Below, piece by piece: positions 7,309 to 13,648 of a stretch of DNA of 14,368 nucleotides. Source of the stretch: Bacteroidaceae bacterium (lineage in GTDB: Bacteria; Bacteroidota; Bacteroidia; Bacteroidales; Bacteroidaceae); the NCBI GenBank assembly GCA_023227685.1, contig JALNVG010000043.1:1-14368 (forward strand), read 5' to 3'. The translations under genes were made by a program, and so were the position numbers. The notes beneath the pieces were generated by a model, which saw nothing but the letters and a program-made list of their open reading frames with translations, had not been told where the DNA came from and did no database searches. Each line of letters starts with the position of its first letter. Position 1 is the first letter of the stretch.

Positions 7309-8550
7309 ATGAAAAAGACAATCTTACTTTATCTTTTTGCCTGCTTGCTGTCAACTAACTTGCAAGCTCAAAAAATACGAATCAAGACAGGTATCGAAGT
7401 GTTAAAAGAAGAACATTTTAAATGTTTGGAAGGGAAACGTGTGGGGCTAATTACTAACCCTACAGGTGTGGATAATGAATTGAAATCGACAATAGACATC
7501 TTATACGATGCACCAAATGTTAATCTTGTAGCTCTCTATGGTCCAGAACATGGTGTGCGTGGTTGTTCACACGCAGGCGATAATGTAAGTGATGACAAAG
7601 ATCCGAGTACTGGCTTACCGGTTTATTCGCTTTATGGAAAAACTCGCATACCAACAGCCGAGATGCTAAAAGATGTAGATGTATTGGTTTATGATATTCA
7701 AGACATAGGTTGTCGTTCGTATACTTATATTAGTACATTAGGTAATGTGATGGAGGCAGCTGTAAAATATAATAAGCAACTAATTGTTTTGGACCGACCA
7801 AATCCACTGGGCGGAGAAAAGATTGAAGGAAACTTAACCGATGATGATTGTATCTCTTTTGTCAGTCAATTCAAAATACCATATATATATGGACTTACGC
7901 CCGGTGAATTGGCACTTCTGTTCAACGGAGAAAGGATGTTAACCAATACACCCTGCAAATTACAAGTCATCAAGATGAAAGGTTGGAAACGTCGAATGAC
8001 TTATGATCAAACAGGTTTGCAATGGGTGCCTGCATCTCCACATATTCCTCAGTACCGTTCGGCATTTTTTTATGCTGTCTCGGGTATTGTGGGTGAGTTA
8101 GATTGTATATCGATAGGTGTAGGATATACCATTCCTTTTCAATTGTTTGGCGCATGTTGGATTAATGCAAAAGATCTGGCAAAAAGCCTAAATCAACTGA
8201 ATTTGCCGGGAATACTCTTTCGTCCTATTTATTTCACTCCGTTTTATGCCGTAGGTAAGGACCAATCAATGCAGGGAGTACAAGTGTATATTGTAAATTA
8301 TAAAAAAACGAGTCTCTGCGAAATTCAGTTTTATGTAATGCAGGAGATTGCTAAGTTGTATCCTGACCATTCTATCTTGGAACACGCTAATGCCGATCGT
8401 CTTAAAATGTTTGATATGGTATGTGGATCTAAACAAATCCGACAGCTATTCATTCAGCGCAACCGTTGGCAAGATGTATCTGCATATTGGAACAAAGATG
8501 CGGATACTTTTCGCAAAGTGGTCAGACAATATTATTTATACAAAAAATAA
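7309..8550 (+). CDS. namZ: Exo-beta-N-acetylmuramidase NamZ (DUF1343, GH171)
   Basis: This 413-residue protein begins with a signal peptide (MKKTILLYLFACLLSTNLQA, likely cut before Q21), so it acts in the periplasm or is exported. The DUF1343 hallmarks are all present: VGLITNPTGVD (45-55), LYGPEHGVRG (77-85, with Glu80 in the PEHG motif expected at the active site), YDIQDIGCRSYTYIST (128-143), LDRPNPLGG (161-169) and WVPASPHIPQ in the C-terminal half. The founding member, Bacillus subtilis NamZ (YbbC), releases MurNAc from the non-reducing ends of peptide-free glycan chains, and T. forsythia has homologues. Here it would supply free MurNAc directly to the murTKQ genes downstream, and the amidase at the start of the operon would supply the peptide-free chains it needs. 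There is an LFAC sequence in the signal peptide, but Phe is unusual at that lipobox position, so lipidation is doubtful. There are 15 nt to murT. Confidence 0.92.
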   Translation: MKKTILLYLFACLLSTNLQAQKIRIKTGIEVLKEEHFKCLEGKRVGLITNPTGVDNELKSTIDILYDAPNVNLVALYGPEHGVRGCSHAGDNVSDDKDPSTGLPVYSLYGKTRIPTAEMLKDVDVLVYDIQDIGCRSYTYISTLGNVMEAAVKYNKQLIVLDRPNPLGGEKIEGNLTDDDCISFVSQFKIPYIYGLTPGELALLFNGERMLTNTPCKLQVIKMKGWKRRMTYDQTGLQWVPASPHIPQYRSAFFYAVSGIVGELDCISIGVGYTIPFQLFGACWINAKDLAKSLNQLNLPGILFRPIYFTPFYAVGKDQSMQGVQVYIVNYKKTSLCEIQFYVMQEIAKLYPDHSILEHANADRLKMFDMVCGSKQIRQLFIQRNRWQDVSAYWNKDADTFRKVVRQYYLYKK

Positions 8551-8565
8551 AAAAATCTAATATAT

Positions 8566-9720
8566 ATGGAAAAGAAAATGAATAAGCGTCTATTGGCATT
8601 GGATGTTCTTAGGGGCATCACTATATCCGGGATGATATTGGTAAACAATCCGGGAAGTTGGGATCATATTTATGAGCCGCTCAAACATGCCTCATGGATC
8701 GGATTGACGCCTACCGATTTGGTCTTTCCTTTCTTCATGTTTATTATGGGCATTTCCACTTATATTTCTTTAAGAAAATACCAATTTAAGTTTAACAAAA
8801 ATACTGCTTTAAAAATACTTCGTCGTACAGTGGTTATATTTGGCATTGGTTTGGCTATTGCCTGGCTTTCGCTCTCATTCAAAACATGGAATTCGCTTTC
8901 TGACCAAGGATTAAGTTTATGGCAACAGCTGTGGACTTCATGCAGCAATTTTAGTCATTTGCGTATCATGGGTGTAATGCCGCGATTGGCTCTTTGCTAT
9001 GGAGGTGCGGCAATTATAGCATTGACTATAAAGCATAAACATATACCTTATCTCATTATTTTCTTATTGATAGGATACACCATCATGTTATTTCTCGGTA
9101 ACGGATTTGCCTATAATGATACAAATATCCTTTCACGTGTGGATCGTTTCATTTTGGGCGGAAATCATATGTATAAGGATAATGGCATTGATCCGGAAGG
9201 AATACTGAGTACAATACCTGCATTGGCTCATGTGCTTATTGGATTTTGTGTTGGTAAAATGCTTATGGAGGTAGAGGAATTGAATGATAAAATTGAACGC
9301 CTTTTCCTAGTAGGTGTTAGTCTTACATTTGTAGGATTTTTATTAAGCTATGGTTGTCCAATCAGCAAAAAGATATGGTCGCCTACATTTGTCATTACTA
9401 CCTGCGGACTCGCTTCAAGTTTGCTTGCTTTATTAATTTGGCTCATCGATAAACAAGGATATAGAGGTAAGTTGACGCGGTTTTTCGAATCTTTCGGCGT
9501 AAATCCGCTGTTTATTTATGTTTTTGCGGATGTATTAGGAATCCTTGTCGGGAGACTATTACTTGCTGACGGAAGCGGATTGACCCAACATTTGTTCTAC
9601 CTTCTTCAACCAATATTCGGAGATATCGGCGGATCTTTAGTCTACGCTCTATTGTTCGTTACGATCAATTGGTGCGTCAGTCACATTTTATACAAAAAGA
9701 AAATATATATAAAAATATGA
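8566..9720 (+). CDS. murT: MurT-like membrane protein of the heparan-alpha-glucosaminide N-acetyltransferase/DUF5009 family; putative MurNAc uptake component
   Basis: The 384-residue polytopic inner-membrane protein has about ten hydrophobic segments. The N-terminus (RLLALDVLRGITISGMILVNN, split by the first helix) and the segment KHASWIGLTPTDLVFPFF (40-57), followed by FIMG, are characteristic of HGSNAT-type transmembrane acyltransferases. H41 lines up with the histidine that carries the acetyl group in human HGSNAT. In Tannerella forsythia the equivalent first gene of the murT-murK-murQ cluster was reported, together with the kinase, to allow MurNAc uptake by an E. coli transporter mutant, hence the symbol. 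Gene order here is the same. Whether the protein moves MurNAc, acetylates an amino sugar, or both cannot be told from sequence. The start could also be the ATG at 8578; the 8566 start is kept because both fit and no ribosome-binding site decides. Its stop overlaps the murK start (ATGA). Confidence 0.8.
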   Translation: MEKKMNKRLLALDVLRGITISGMILVNNPGSWDHIYEPLKHASWIGLTPTDLVFPFFMFIMGISTYISLRKYQFKFNKNTALKILRRTVVIFGIGLAIAWLSLSFKTWNSLSDQGLSLWQQLWTSCSNFSHLRIMGVMPRLALCYGGAAIIALTIKHKHIPYLIIFLLIGYTIMLFLGNGFAYNDTNILSRVDRFILGGNHMYKDNGIDPEGILSTIPALAHVLIGFCVGKMLMEVEELNDKIERLFLVGVSLTFVGFLLSYGCPISKKIWSPTFVITTCGLASSLLALLIWLIDKQGYRGKLTRFFESFGVNPLFIYVFADVLGILVGRLLLADGSGLTQHLFYLLQPIFGDIGGSLVYALLFVTINWCVSHILYKKKIYIKI

Positions 9721-10553
9721 TATTAATAGCAGACAGTGGTTCTACAAAAACACATTGGTGTTTAGTAGAACATGGACAACTAATCAGAGAAATATTTACA
9801 AAAGGTACGAATCCTTTTTTTCAGACACAGAAAGAACTTGGCAATGAATTATCGGTGTCACTACTTCCTTTGTTACCAATTAATGATTTTACCACCATAC
9901 ACTTTTATGGGGCGGGGTGCATCAATGCCGAGAAAAACGGGATTGTAAAAAGTGCTATTGCTTCACAATTGCATGTAACTGGCTCAATAGAAGTTGCCAC
10001 AGATATGCTGGGTGCTGCTCGTGCTTTATGCGGGCATCGAGCGGGCATTGCCTGCATCATGGGTACAGGATCAAACTCGTGCTACTACGACGGCAAAAAA
10101 ATCGTAAACAATATTTCTCCTCTAGGTTTTATTTTGGGTGATGAGGGAAGCGGTGCGGTCTTAGGTAAATTATTGGTAGGTGATTTGCTTAAAAAACAAC
10201 TGCCTGTGAATTTGGAATCCGAATTTCTTGCACAATATAAACTAACACCCGCTGATATTATTGATAAGGTCTACAGCCAACCATTTCCCAATCGGTTTCT
10301 GGCAAGTTTGTCTCCTTTTCTGGCACAACATATTGAGGTACATTCCATTCATGCATTAGTGCTTAACAGCTTCAAATCATTTTTGCAACGGAATGTGATG
10401 CAATATGATTATCAACAAATGCTTGTACATTTTATCGGTTCTGTGGCATTTTATTATCAGGATATATTGCGCGAGGCGGCTCAAGAAATGGACATTCACA
10501 TAGGAACTATCTTAAAAAGTCCGATGCAGGGACTTCTTGAATATCATAAATAA
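9717..10553 (+). CDS. murK: N-acetylmuramic acid kinase MurK (BadF/BadG ATPase, ASKHA fold)
   Basis: The 278-residue protein starts at 9717, overlapping the murT stop by 4 nt. An in-frame ATG at 9669 lies deep in murT and would spoil the N-terminal beta strand. ASKHA sugar-kinase motifs are intact: phosphate-1 ILIADSGSTKTHW (D6, G8, T10, K11), a likely catalytic Asp in VATDMLGAARAL (D96), phosphate-2 CIMGTGSNS (113-121), GFILGDEGSGAVLGK (137-151), and a C-terminal adenosine-type helix with GSVAFYY (about 241-247). The family includes N-acetylglucosamine kinases. Its position between murT and murQ points to ATP-dependent phosphorylation of MurNAc (and perhaps GlcNAc) at O6 in the cytoplasm, giving the MurQ substrate. 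The T. forsythia and Clostridium MurK enzymes do this. A GlcNAc-only kinase is the alternative. There are 11 nt to murQ. Confidence 0.88.
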   Translation: MILIADSGSTKTHWCLVEHGQLIREIFTKGTNPFFQTQKELGNELSVSLLPLLPINDFTTIHFYGAGCINAEKNGIVKSAIASQLHVTGSIEVATDMLGAARALCGHRAGIACIMGTGSNSCYYDGKKIVNNISPLGFILGDEGSGAVLGKLLVGDLLKKQLPVNLESEFLAQYKLTPADIIDKVYSQPFPNRFLASLSPFLAQHIEVHSIHALVLNSFKSFLQRNVMQYDYQQMLVHFIGSVAFYYQDILREAAQEMDIHIGTILKSPMQGLLEYHK

Positions 10554-10564
10554 AACAAAAAATT

Positions 10565-11392
10565 ATGTTTATAAAAATCTCAGAACAGTCTTCGTTATAT
10601 AATAATTTGGAAAAAAAATCTGTTCATGAACTTCTAGAAGAAATTAATACGGAAGATCAAAAGGTGGCAATAGCCGTACAAAAGACAATTCCGCAGATAG
10701 AAAAATTAGTTTTACAAATAGTGCCGCGTATGAAACAGGGCGGGCGAATCTTTTATCTTGGAGCTGGCACAAGCGGACGTTTGGGCGTGTTGGATGCATC
10801 AGAAATTCCTCCAACGTTTGGAATGCCTTCCACATCAGTTATCGGACTGATAGCAGGTGGTGATAATGCCTTACGCGATGCCGTCGAAAAGGCCGAAGAC
10901 GATCTGACAAGGGGCTGGAAAGAACTTAAAGAACACCATGTGGCAACCAATGATGTAGTGATCGGTATTGCAGCTTCCGGTATTACACCATATGTAATTG
11001 GTGCCTTGCACGAAGCACGTCAACAGGGTATTCTTACGGGGTGCATCACCAGTAATCCCGATTCGCCGATGGCAGCCGAAGCTGATGTTCCAATTGAAAT
11101 GATTGTGGGACCGGAGTTTGTAACAGGTAGCTCACGCATGAAATCGGGTACAGGACAAAAAATGATTCTAAATATGATTACGACCTCTACTATGATAAAA
11201 CTTGGCCGTGTCAAGGGAAATAAAATGGTAAACTTACAATTGAATAATAAAAAACTAATAGATCGTGGAATTCGTATGATTGTAGAAGAACTTGGATTGG
11301 ATTACGACCAGGCGAAATCTCTTTTACTTATTCATGGATCAGTAAAAAAAACAATAGACTTTTATCAAAAAAATCCTTCATCAGCCTTATGA
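10565..11392 (+). CDS. murQ: N-acetylmuramic acid 6-phosphate etherase MurQ
   Basis: The 275-residue cytoplasmic enzyme has a single SIS domain and cleaves the D-lactyl ether of MurNAc-6-P to give GlcNAc-6-P and D-lactate. The sugar-phosphate loop is YLGAGTSGRLGVLDASEIPPTFG (split: YLGAGTSG at 64-71, DASEIPPTFG at 77-86). E80 and E111 (in AVEKAEDD) keep the 31-residue spacing of the two catalytic glutamates of E. coli MurQ (E83, E114). Further landmarks are GIAASGITPYV, CITSNPDSPMA, VGPEFVTGSSRMKSGTGQK (around 180-200) and KMVNLQLNNKKL. The length is slightly below the 298 residues of E. coli, with the shortening at both ends and no motif lost. The N-terminal MFIKISEQSSLYNNLE matches the usual beginning '..TE..N..s..lD'. 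It overlaps the esterase start by 4 nt. The GlcNAc-6-P product would need NagA and NagB encoded elsewhere. Confidence 0.97.
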   Translation: MFIKISEQSSLYNNLEKKSVHELLEEINTEDQKVAIAVQKTIPQIEKLVLQIVPRMKQGGRIFYLGAGTSGRLGVLDASEIPPTFGMPSTSVIGLIAGGDNALRDAVEKAEDDLTRGWKELKEHHVATNDVVIGIAASGITPYVIGALHEARQQGILTGCITSNPDSPMAAEADVPIEMIVGPEFVTGSSRMKSGTGQKMILNMITTSTMIKLGRVKGNKMVNLQLNNKKLIDRGIRMIVEELGLDYDQAKSLLLIHGSVKKTIDFYQKNPSSAL

Positions 11393-12057
11393 AAATTCTT
11401 TATACCTTTACACTCTTATTTTTTATTTCGCTTTCTTCTATGTCTCAAGTAATGAAACCCTATTCGAATCACTATTATCAGCGTGTTAACGAATTTGCCG
11501 GACAATCTGTTGTTACTACTGAAAATACGATCATTTTGGGTAATAGTCTCGTAGAAAAAGGAGGGAACTGGTGCAAGCGTCTCCACCGAAGAAATATTCT
11601 CAATCGTGGCATTACCGGCGATGGGGCATCAGGTGTATATGATCGCCTTTATCAAATATTACCCGGACATCCGAAGACTATTTTTCTAATAATAGGTGTC
11701 AATGACATTTCTAACAATTTGTCTACGGATAGTATCAAGATTTTAGTAGCCCAAATTATTGATAAGATTCAAACTGAATCACCTCGTACGAAACTTTATT
11801 TGCAAAGTTTGCTACCGATTAACGAGAGCTTTGATAAATATAAGAAGTTGATCAATAAGACTGATACCATACCTGAACTAAACGACAAACTGAAGCAACT
11901 TGCTAGAGTAAAGAGAATTTGTTATATTAATCTTTTTTCGTCTTTCGTCATGCCTGGAACAGATATTCTTCGCAAAGAGTTGAGTGTAGACGGGTTGCAC
12001 CTCACAGAAGCGGGGTATACTCTATGGGGCAAGTGTTTAAGAAAATACCGATATTAG
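11389..12057 (+). CDS. Secreted SGNH/GDSL-type esterase, candidate peptidoglycan or sugar O-acetylesterase
   Basis: The 222-residue protein starts in the ATGA overlap with murQ and begins with a signal peptide (MKILYTFTLLFFISLSSMSQ), so it is exported. SGNH blocks are intact: block I ILGNSLVEKG with the nucleophile S53, block II NRGITGDG (G74 or G77), block III IIGVNDIS (G103, N105), and block V VDGLHLTEAGY with D201 and H204. The family hydrolyses O-acyl esters of sugars; platelet-activating-factor acetylhydrolase-like and sialate/xylan acetylesterases are relatives. Being last in a MurNAc-salvage operon and secreted, it could remove the 6-O-acetyl group of O-acetylated MurNAc so that NamZ and MurK (which acts at O6) can use the sugar. 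That is inference from context, and other carbohydrate esters are possible. The bidirectional terminator follows about 100 nt downstream. Confidence 0.85.
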   Translation: MKILYTFTLLFFISLSSMSQVMKPYSNHYYQRVNEFAGQSVVTTENTIILGNSLVEKGGNWCKRLHRRNILNRGITGDGASGVYDRLYQILPGHPKTIFLIIGVNDISNNLSTDSIKILVAQIIDKIQTESPRTKLYLQSLLPINESFDKYKKLINKTDTIPELNDKLKQLARVKRICYINLFSSFVMPGTDILRKELSVDGLHLTEAGYTLWGKCLRKYRY

Positions 12058-12159
12058 GATCTATTGAAATAAGCGGGTGCTGAATATACAAGTGACTAGT
12101 AGTGCGAACACCTCATTGGACGTATGAATTTCAAGATAGATAGAATCAGCAAGAAAAAG
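12058..12159. other. Short convergent spacer, no gene seen
   Basis: This stretch between the esterase stop and the terminator stem has no credible coding frame. It holds an imperfect inverted repeat, atctattgaaat at 12059-12070 against atttcaagatagat at 12128-12141 (two extra bases in the right arm, loop of 57 nt). It could fold in the 3' end of the operon mRNA but is weak and may be chance. Confidence 0.4.
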
Positions 12160-12198
12160 AAATAGGGTGTGTCTGAAAAAATCAGACGCACCCTATTT
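12160..12198. terminator. Bidirectional rho-independent-like terminator between convergent genes
   Basis: A 17-base left arm (12160-12176, aaatagggtgtgtctga) pairs with 12182-12198 (tcagacgcaccctattt) around an AAAAA loop. Sixteen pairs are Watson-Crick and one is a T/G position, a G-U wobble in the + strand RNA. The + strand ends in a short T run. On the - strand the stem is followed by a T-rich stretch (complement of 12150-12160). The position 103 nt after the esterase stop and 8 nt after the aspA stop suits termination from both sides. Confidence 0.85.
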
Positions 12199-12205
12199 TA
12201 ATGTG

Positions 12206-13618
12206 TTATTTAATTAATTTATGAGATTTCAACATTTCTCTCGGATCGAGAGCAGCATCAAGTTTCTCTTTTGTCATTAGCCCCTTTTCTATGACTATGT
12301 CGTAAACAGAACGGTTTGTCTCAAGTGCTTCTTTAGCAACTTTTGTACTGTTCTTGTAACCGATATACGGATTGAGGGCGGTAACGATGCCAATGCTGTT
12401 TTTAACCATTTCGAAACAGTGTTCCTTATTGATCGTGATACCTTTTATGCACTCTTCGGTGAGGGTGTCAATAACATTATGCAACCAGGTGAGACTCTCC
12501 ATGAGTGTCTCTATAATAACAGGTTCCATAACATTGAGCTGTAACTGGCCGGCTTCGGCAGCAAATGAAACCGCAGTATCATTACCTATCACTTTAAAAC
12601 AAACCTGATTGGTCACTTCCGGTATAACCGGATTAACCTTTCCGGGCATAATGGATGATCCCGGAGCTTTAGCGGGCAGGTTAATTTCGCCAAGGCCGCA
12701 ACGCGGACCTGATGCCATCAGACGAAGGTCATTACAAATCTTTGATAATTTGATGGCAAGACGTTTAAGCGCTGACGAATAACTTACGTACGCACCTGTA
12801 TCCGGTGTGGCCTCTACAAGGTCGGGGGCGGAGATAAACAGTTCGCCTGTAAGCTTACTCAGATTCTCAGTGCAAAGTTTGGCGAAGCCCGGAACAGCGT
12901 TGAGACCTGTACCAATGGCTGTACCACCCATGTTAATCTCATGCAGCAATTTGACATTGCGGTTCAAATTTAGAATTTCCTCTTCCATGGTATTGGCAAA
13001 AGCATCGAATTCTTGTCCCGATGTCATAGGCACGGCGTCTTGTAGCTGCGTACGTCCCATCTTTATAACATCTTTAAATTCGTCACCTTTGATGCGCATA
13101 GCTTTGATCATCTTCATCAGACTTTCGATAAGAGACCTGTTCATGCGAATTAATGCCAGACGTATGGTTGTGGGATAAACATCATTTGTTGATTGTCCGC
13201 AATTGACATGGTCGTTAGGATAGCAATACTGGTATTCTCCTTTTTCATGACCCATAATTTCAAGAGCGCGATTGGCAATAACTTCATTGGCGTTCATGTT
13301 CACAGATGTACCGGCACCTCCTTGTATCATATCGATAGGGAAGTTTTCGTGTAATTTGCCTTCAAGAATTTCATGACATGCTTGTGAAATGGCACCTGAA
13401 ATCTCGTCATTGATTACACCGAGTGTGTGATTGGCCTGAATAGCAGCTAATTTTACATAAGCGATAGCGATTATGAAATCAGGATAGTCGCGCATCTGCT
13501 TGCGGGAAATGTGATAGTTGTTAATGCCTCTCTGTGTCTGAACTCCATAATATGCTTCTTCGGGAACTTGAAGATCGCCCAGGAGATCAGACTCAGTTCT
13601 GAATTTTTTCTTTTCCAT
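12206..13618 (-). CDS. aspA: Aspartate ammonia-lyase
   Basis: The 470-residue enzyme of the aspartase/fumarase superfamily reversibly converts L-aspartate to fumarate and ammonia in the cytoplasm. It opens with RTESDLLGDLQVPEEAYYGVQT, in two parts typical of aspartases (RTESDLLG at 7-14, VPEEAYYGVQT at 18-28). It then shows GAGTSVNMNANEV (101-113), GQSTNDVYPT (141-150), MGRTQLQDAVPMT (187-199) and the family signature GSSIMPGKVNP (320-330), whose serine loop carries the catalytic base. The length fits AspA (about 468-478), and the start region and 'PGKVNPVIPEVTNQVCF' favour aspartase over class II fumarase. In Bacteroidales, fumarate from aspartate feeds fumarate respiration and succinate formation. 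The gene lies 30 nt downstream of the porin gene on the same strand and converges on the salvage operon, with which it shares only the terminator. Confidence 0.96.
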   Translation of the reverse strand: MEKKKFRTESDLLGDLQVPEEAYYGVQTQRGINNYHISRKQMRDYPDFIIAIAYVKLAAIQANHTLGVINDEISGAISQACHEILEGKLHENFPIDMIQGGAGTSVNMNANEVIANRALEIMGHEKGEYQYCYPNDHVNCGQSTNDVYPTTIRLALIRMNRSLIESLMKMIKAMRIKGDEFKDVIKMGRTQLQDAVPMTSGQEFDAFANTMEEEILNLNRNVKLLHEINMGGTAIGTGLNAVPGFAKLCTENLSKLTGELFISAPDLVEATPDTGAYVSYSSALKRLAIKLSKICNDLRLMASGPRCGLGEINLPAKAPGSSIMPGKVNPVIPEVTNQVCFKVIGNDTAVSFAAEAGQLQLNVMEPVIIETLMESLTWLHNVIDTLTEECIKGITINKEHCFEMVKNSIGIVTALNPYIGYKNSTKVAKEALETNRSVYDIVIEKGLMTKEKLDAALDPREMLKSHKLIK

Positions 13619-13648
13619 TTCTATTTTTTCCTTTATTATATTTTGTCA

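Larger units (their letters stand above)
1..12057 (+). other. Probable single peptidoglycan-salvage operon (ten genes)
   Basis: All ten genes run the same way. Successive spacings are 13, 16, 5, -4, 3, 15, -4, 11 and -4 nt, leaving no room for internal terminators and little for promoters. Overlaps of the ATGA type join DUF4922 to ampG, murT to murK, and murQ to the esterase. Secreted products (amidase, phosphoesterase, NamZ, esterase), inner-membrane products (AmpG, MurT) and cytoplasmic products (GT2, DUF4922, MurK, MurQ) alternate along the transcript. The promoter and any regulator must lie left of the window; no MurR-like regulator is seen here. Confidence 0.75.

Noticed and set aside
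7309..7368. Lipoprotein signal (LFAC) at the NamZ N-terminus
   Set aside because: Phe at the -2 position is atypical for a lipobox and an ordinary cleavage site after QA is present, so lipidation is not claimed.
9669..9716. Upstream start for MurK at 9669
   Set aside because: Sixteen extra residues would precede the ILIADSGSTK strand that normally opens this fold; the ATGA overlap at 9717 fits the pattern of the operon.
12807..13178. 123-codon + strand frame opposite aspA
   Set aside because: Antisense to highly conserved aspartase motifs, with low-complexity Ser-rich translation; a shadow of aspA.
12206..13618. Class II fumarase instead of aspartase
   Set aside because: The superfamily signature is shared, but the N-terminal RTESDLLG...YYGVQT and the residues after PGKVNP fit aspartases better.
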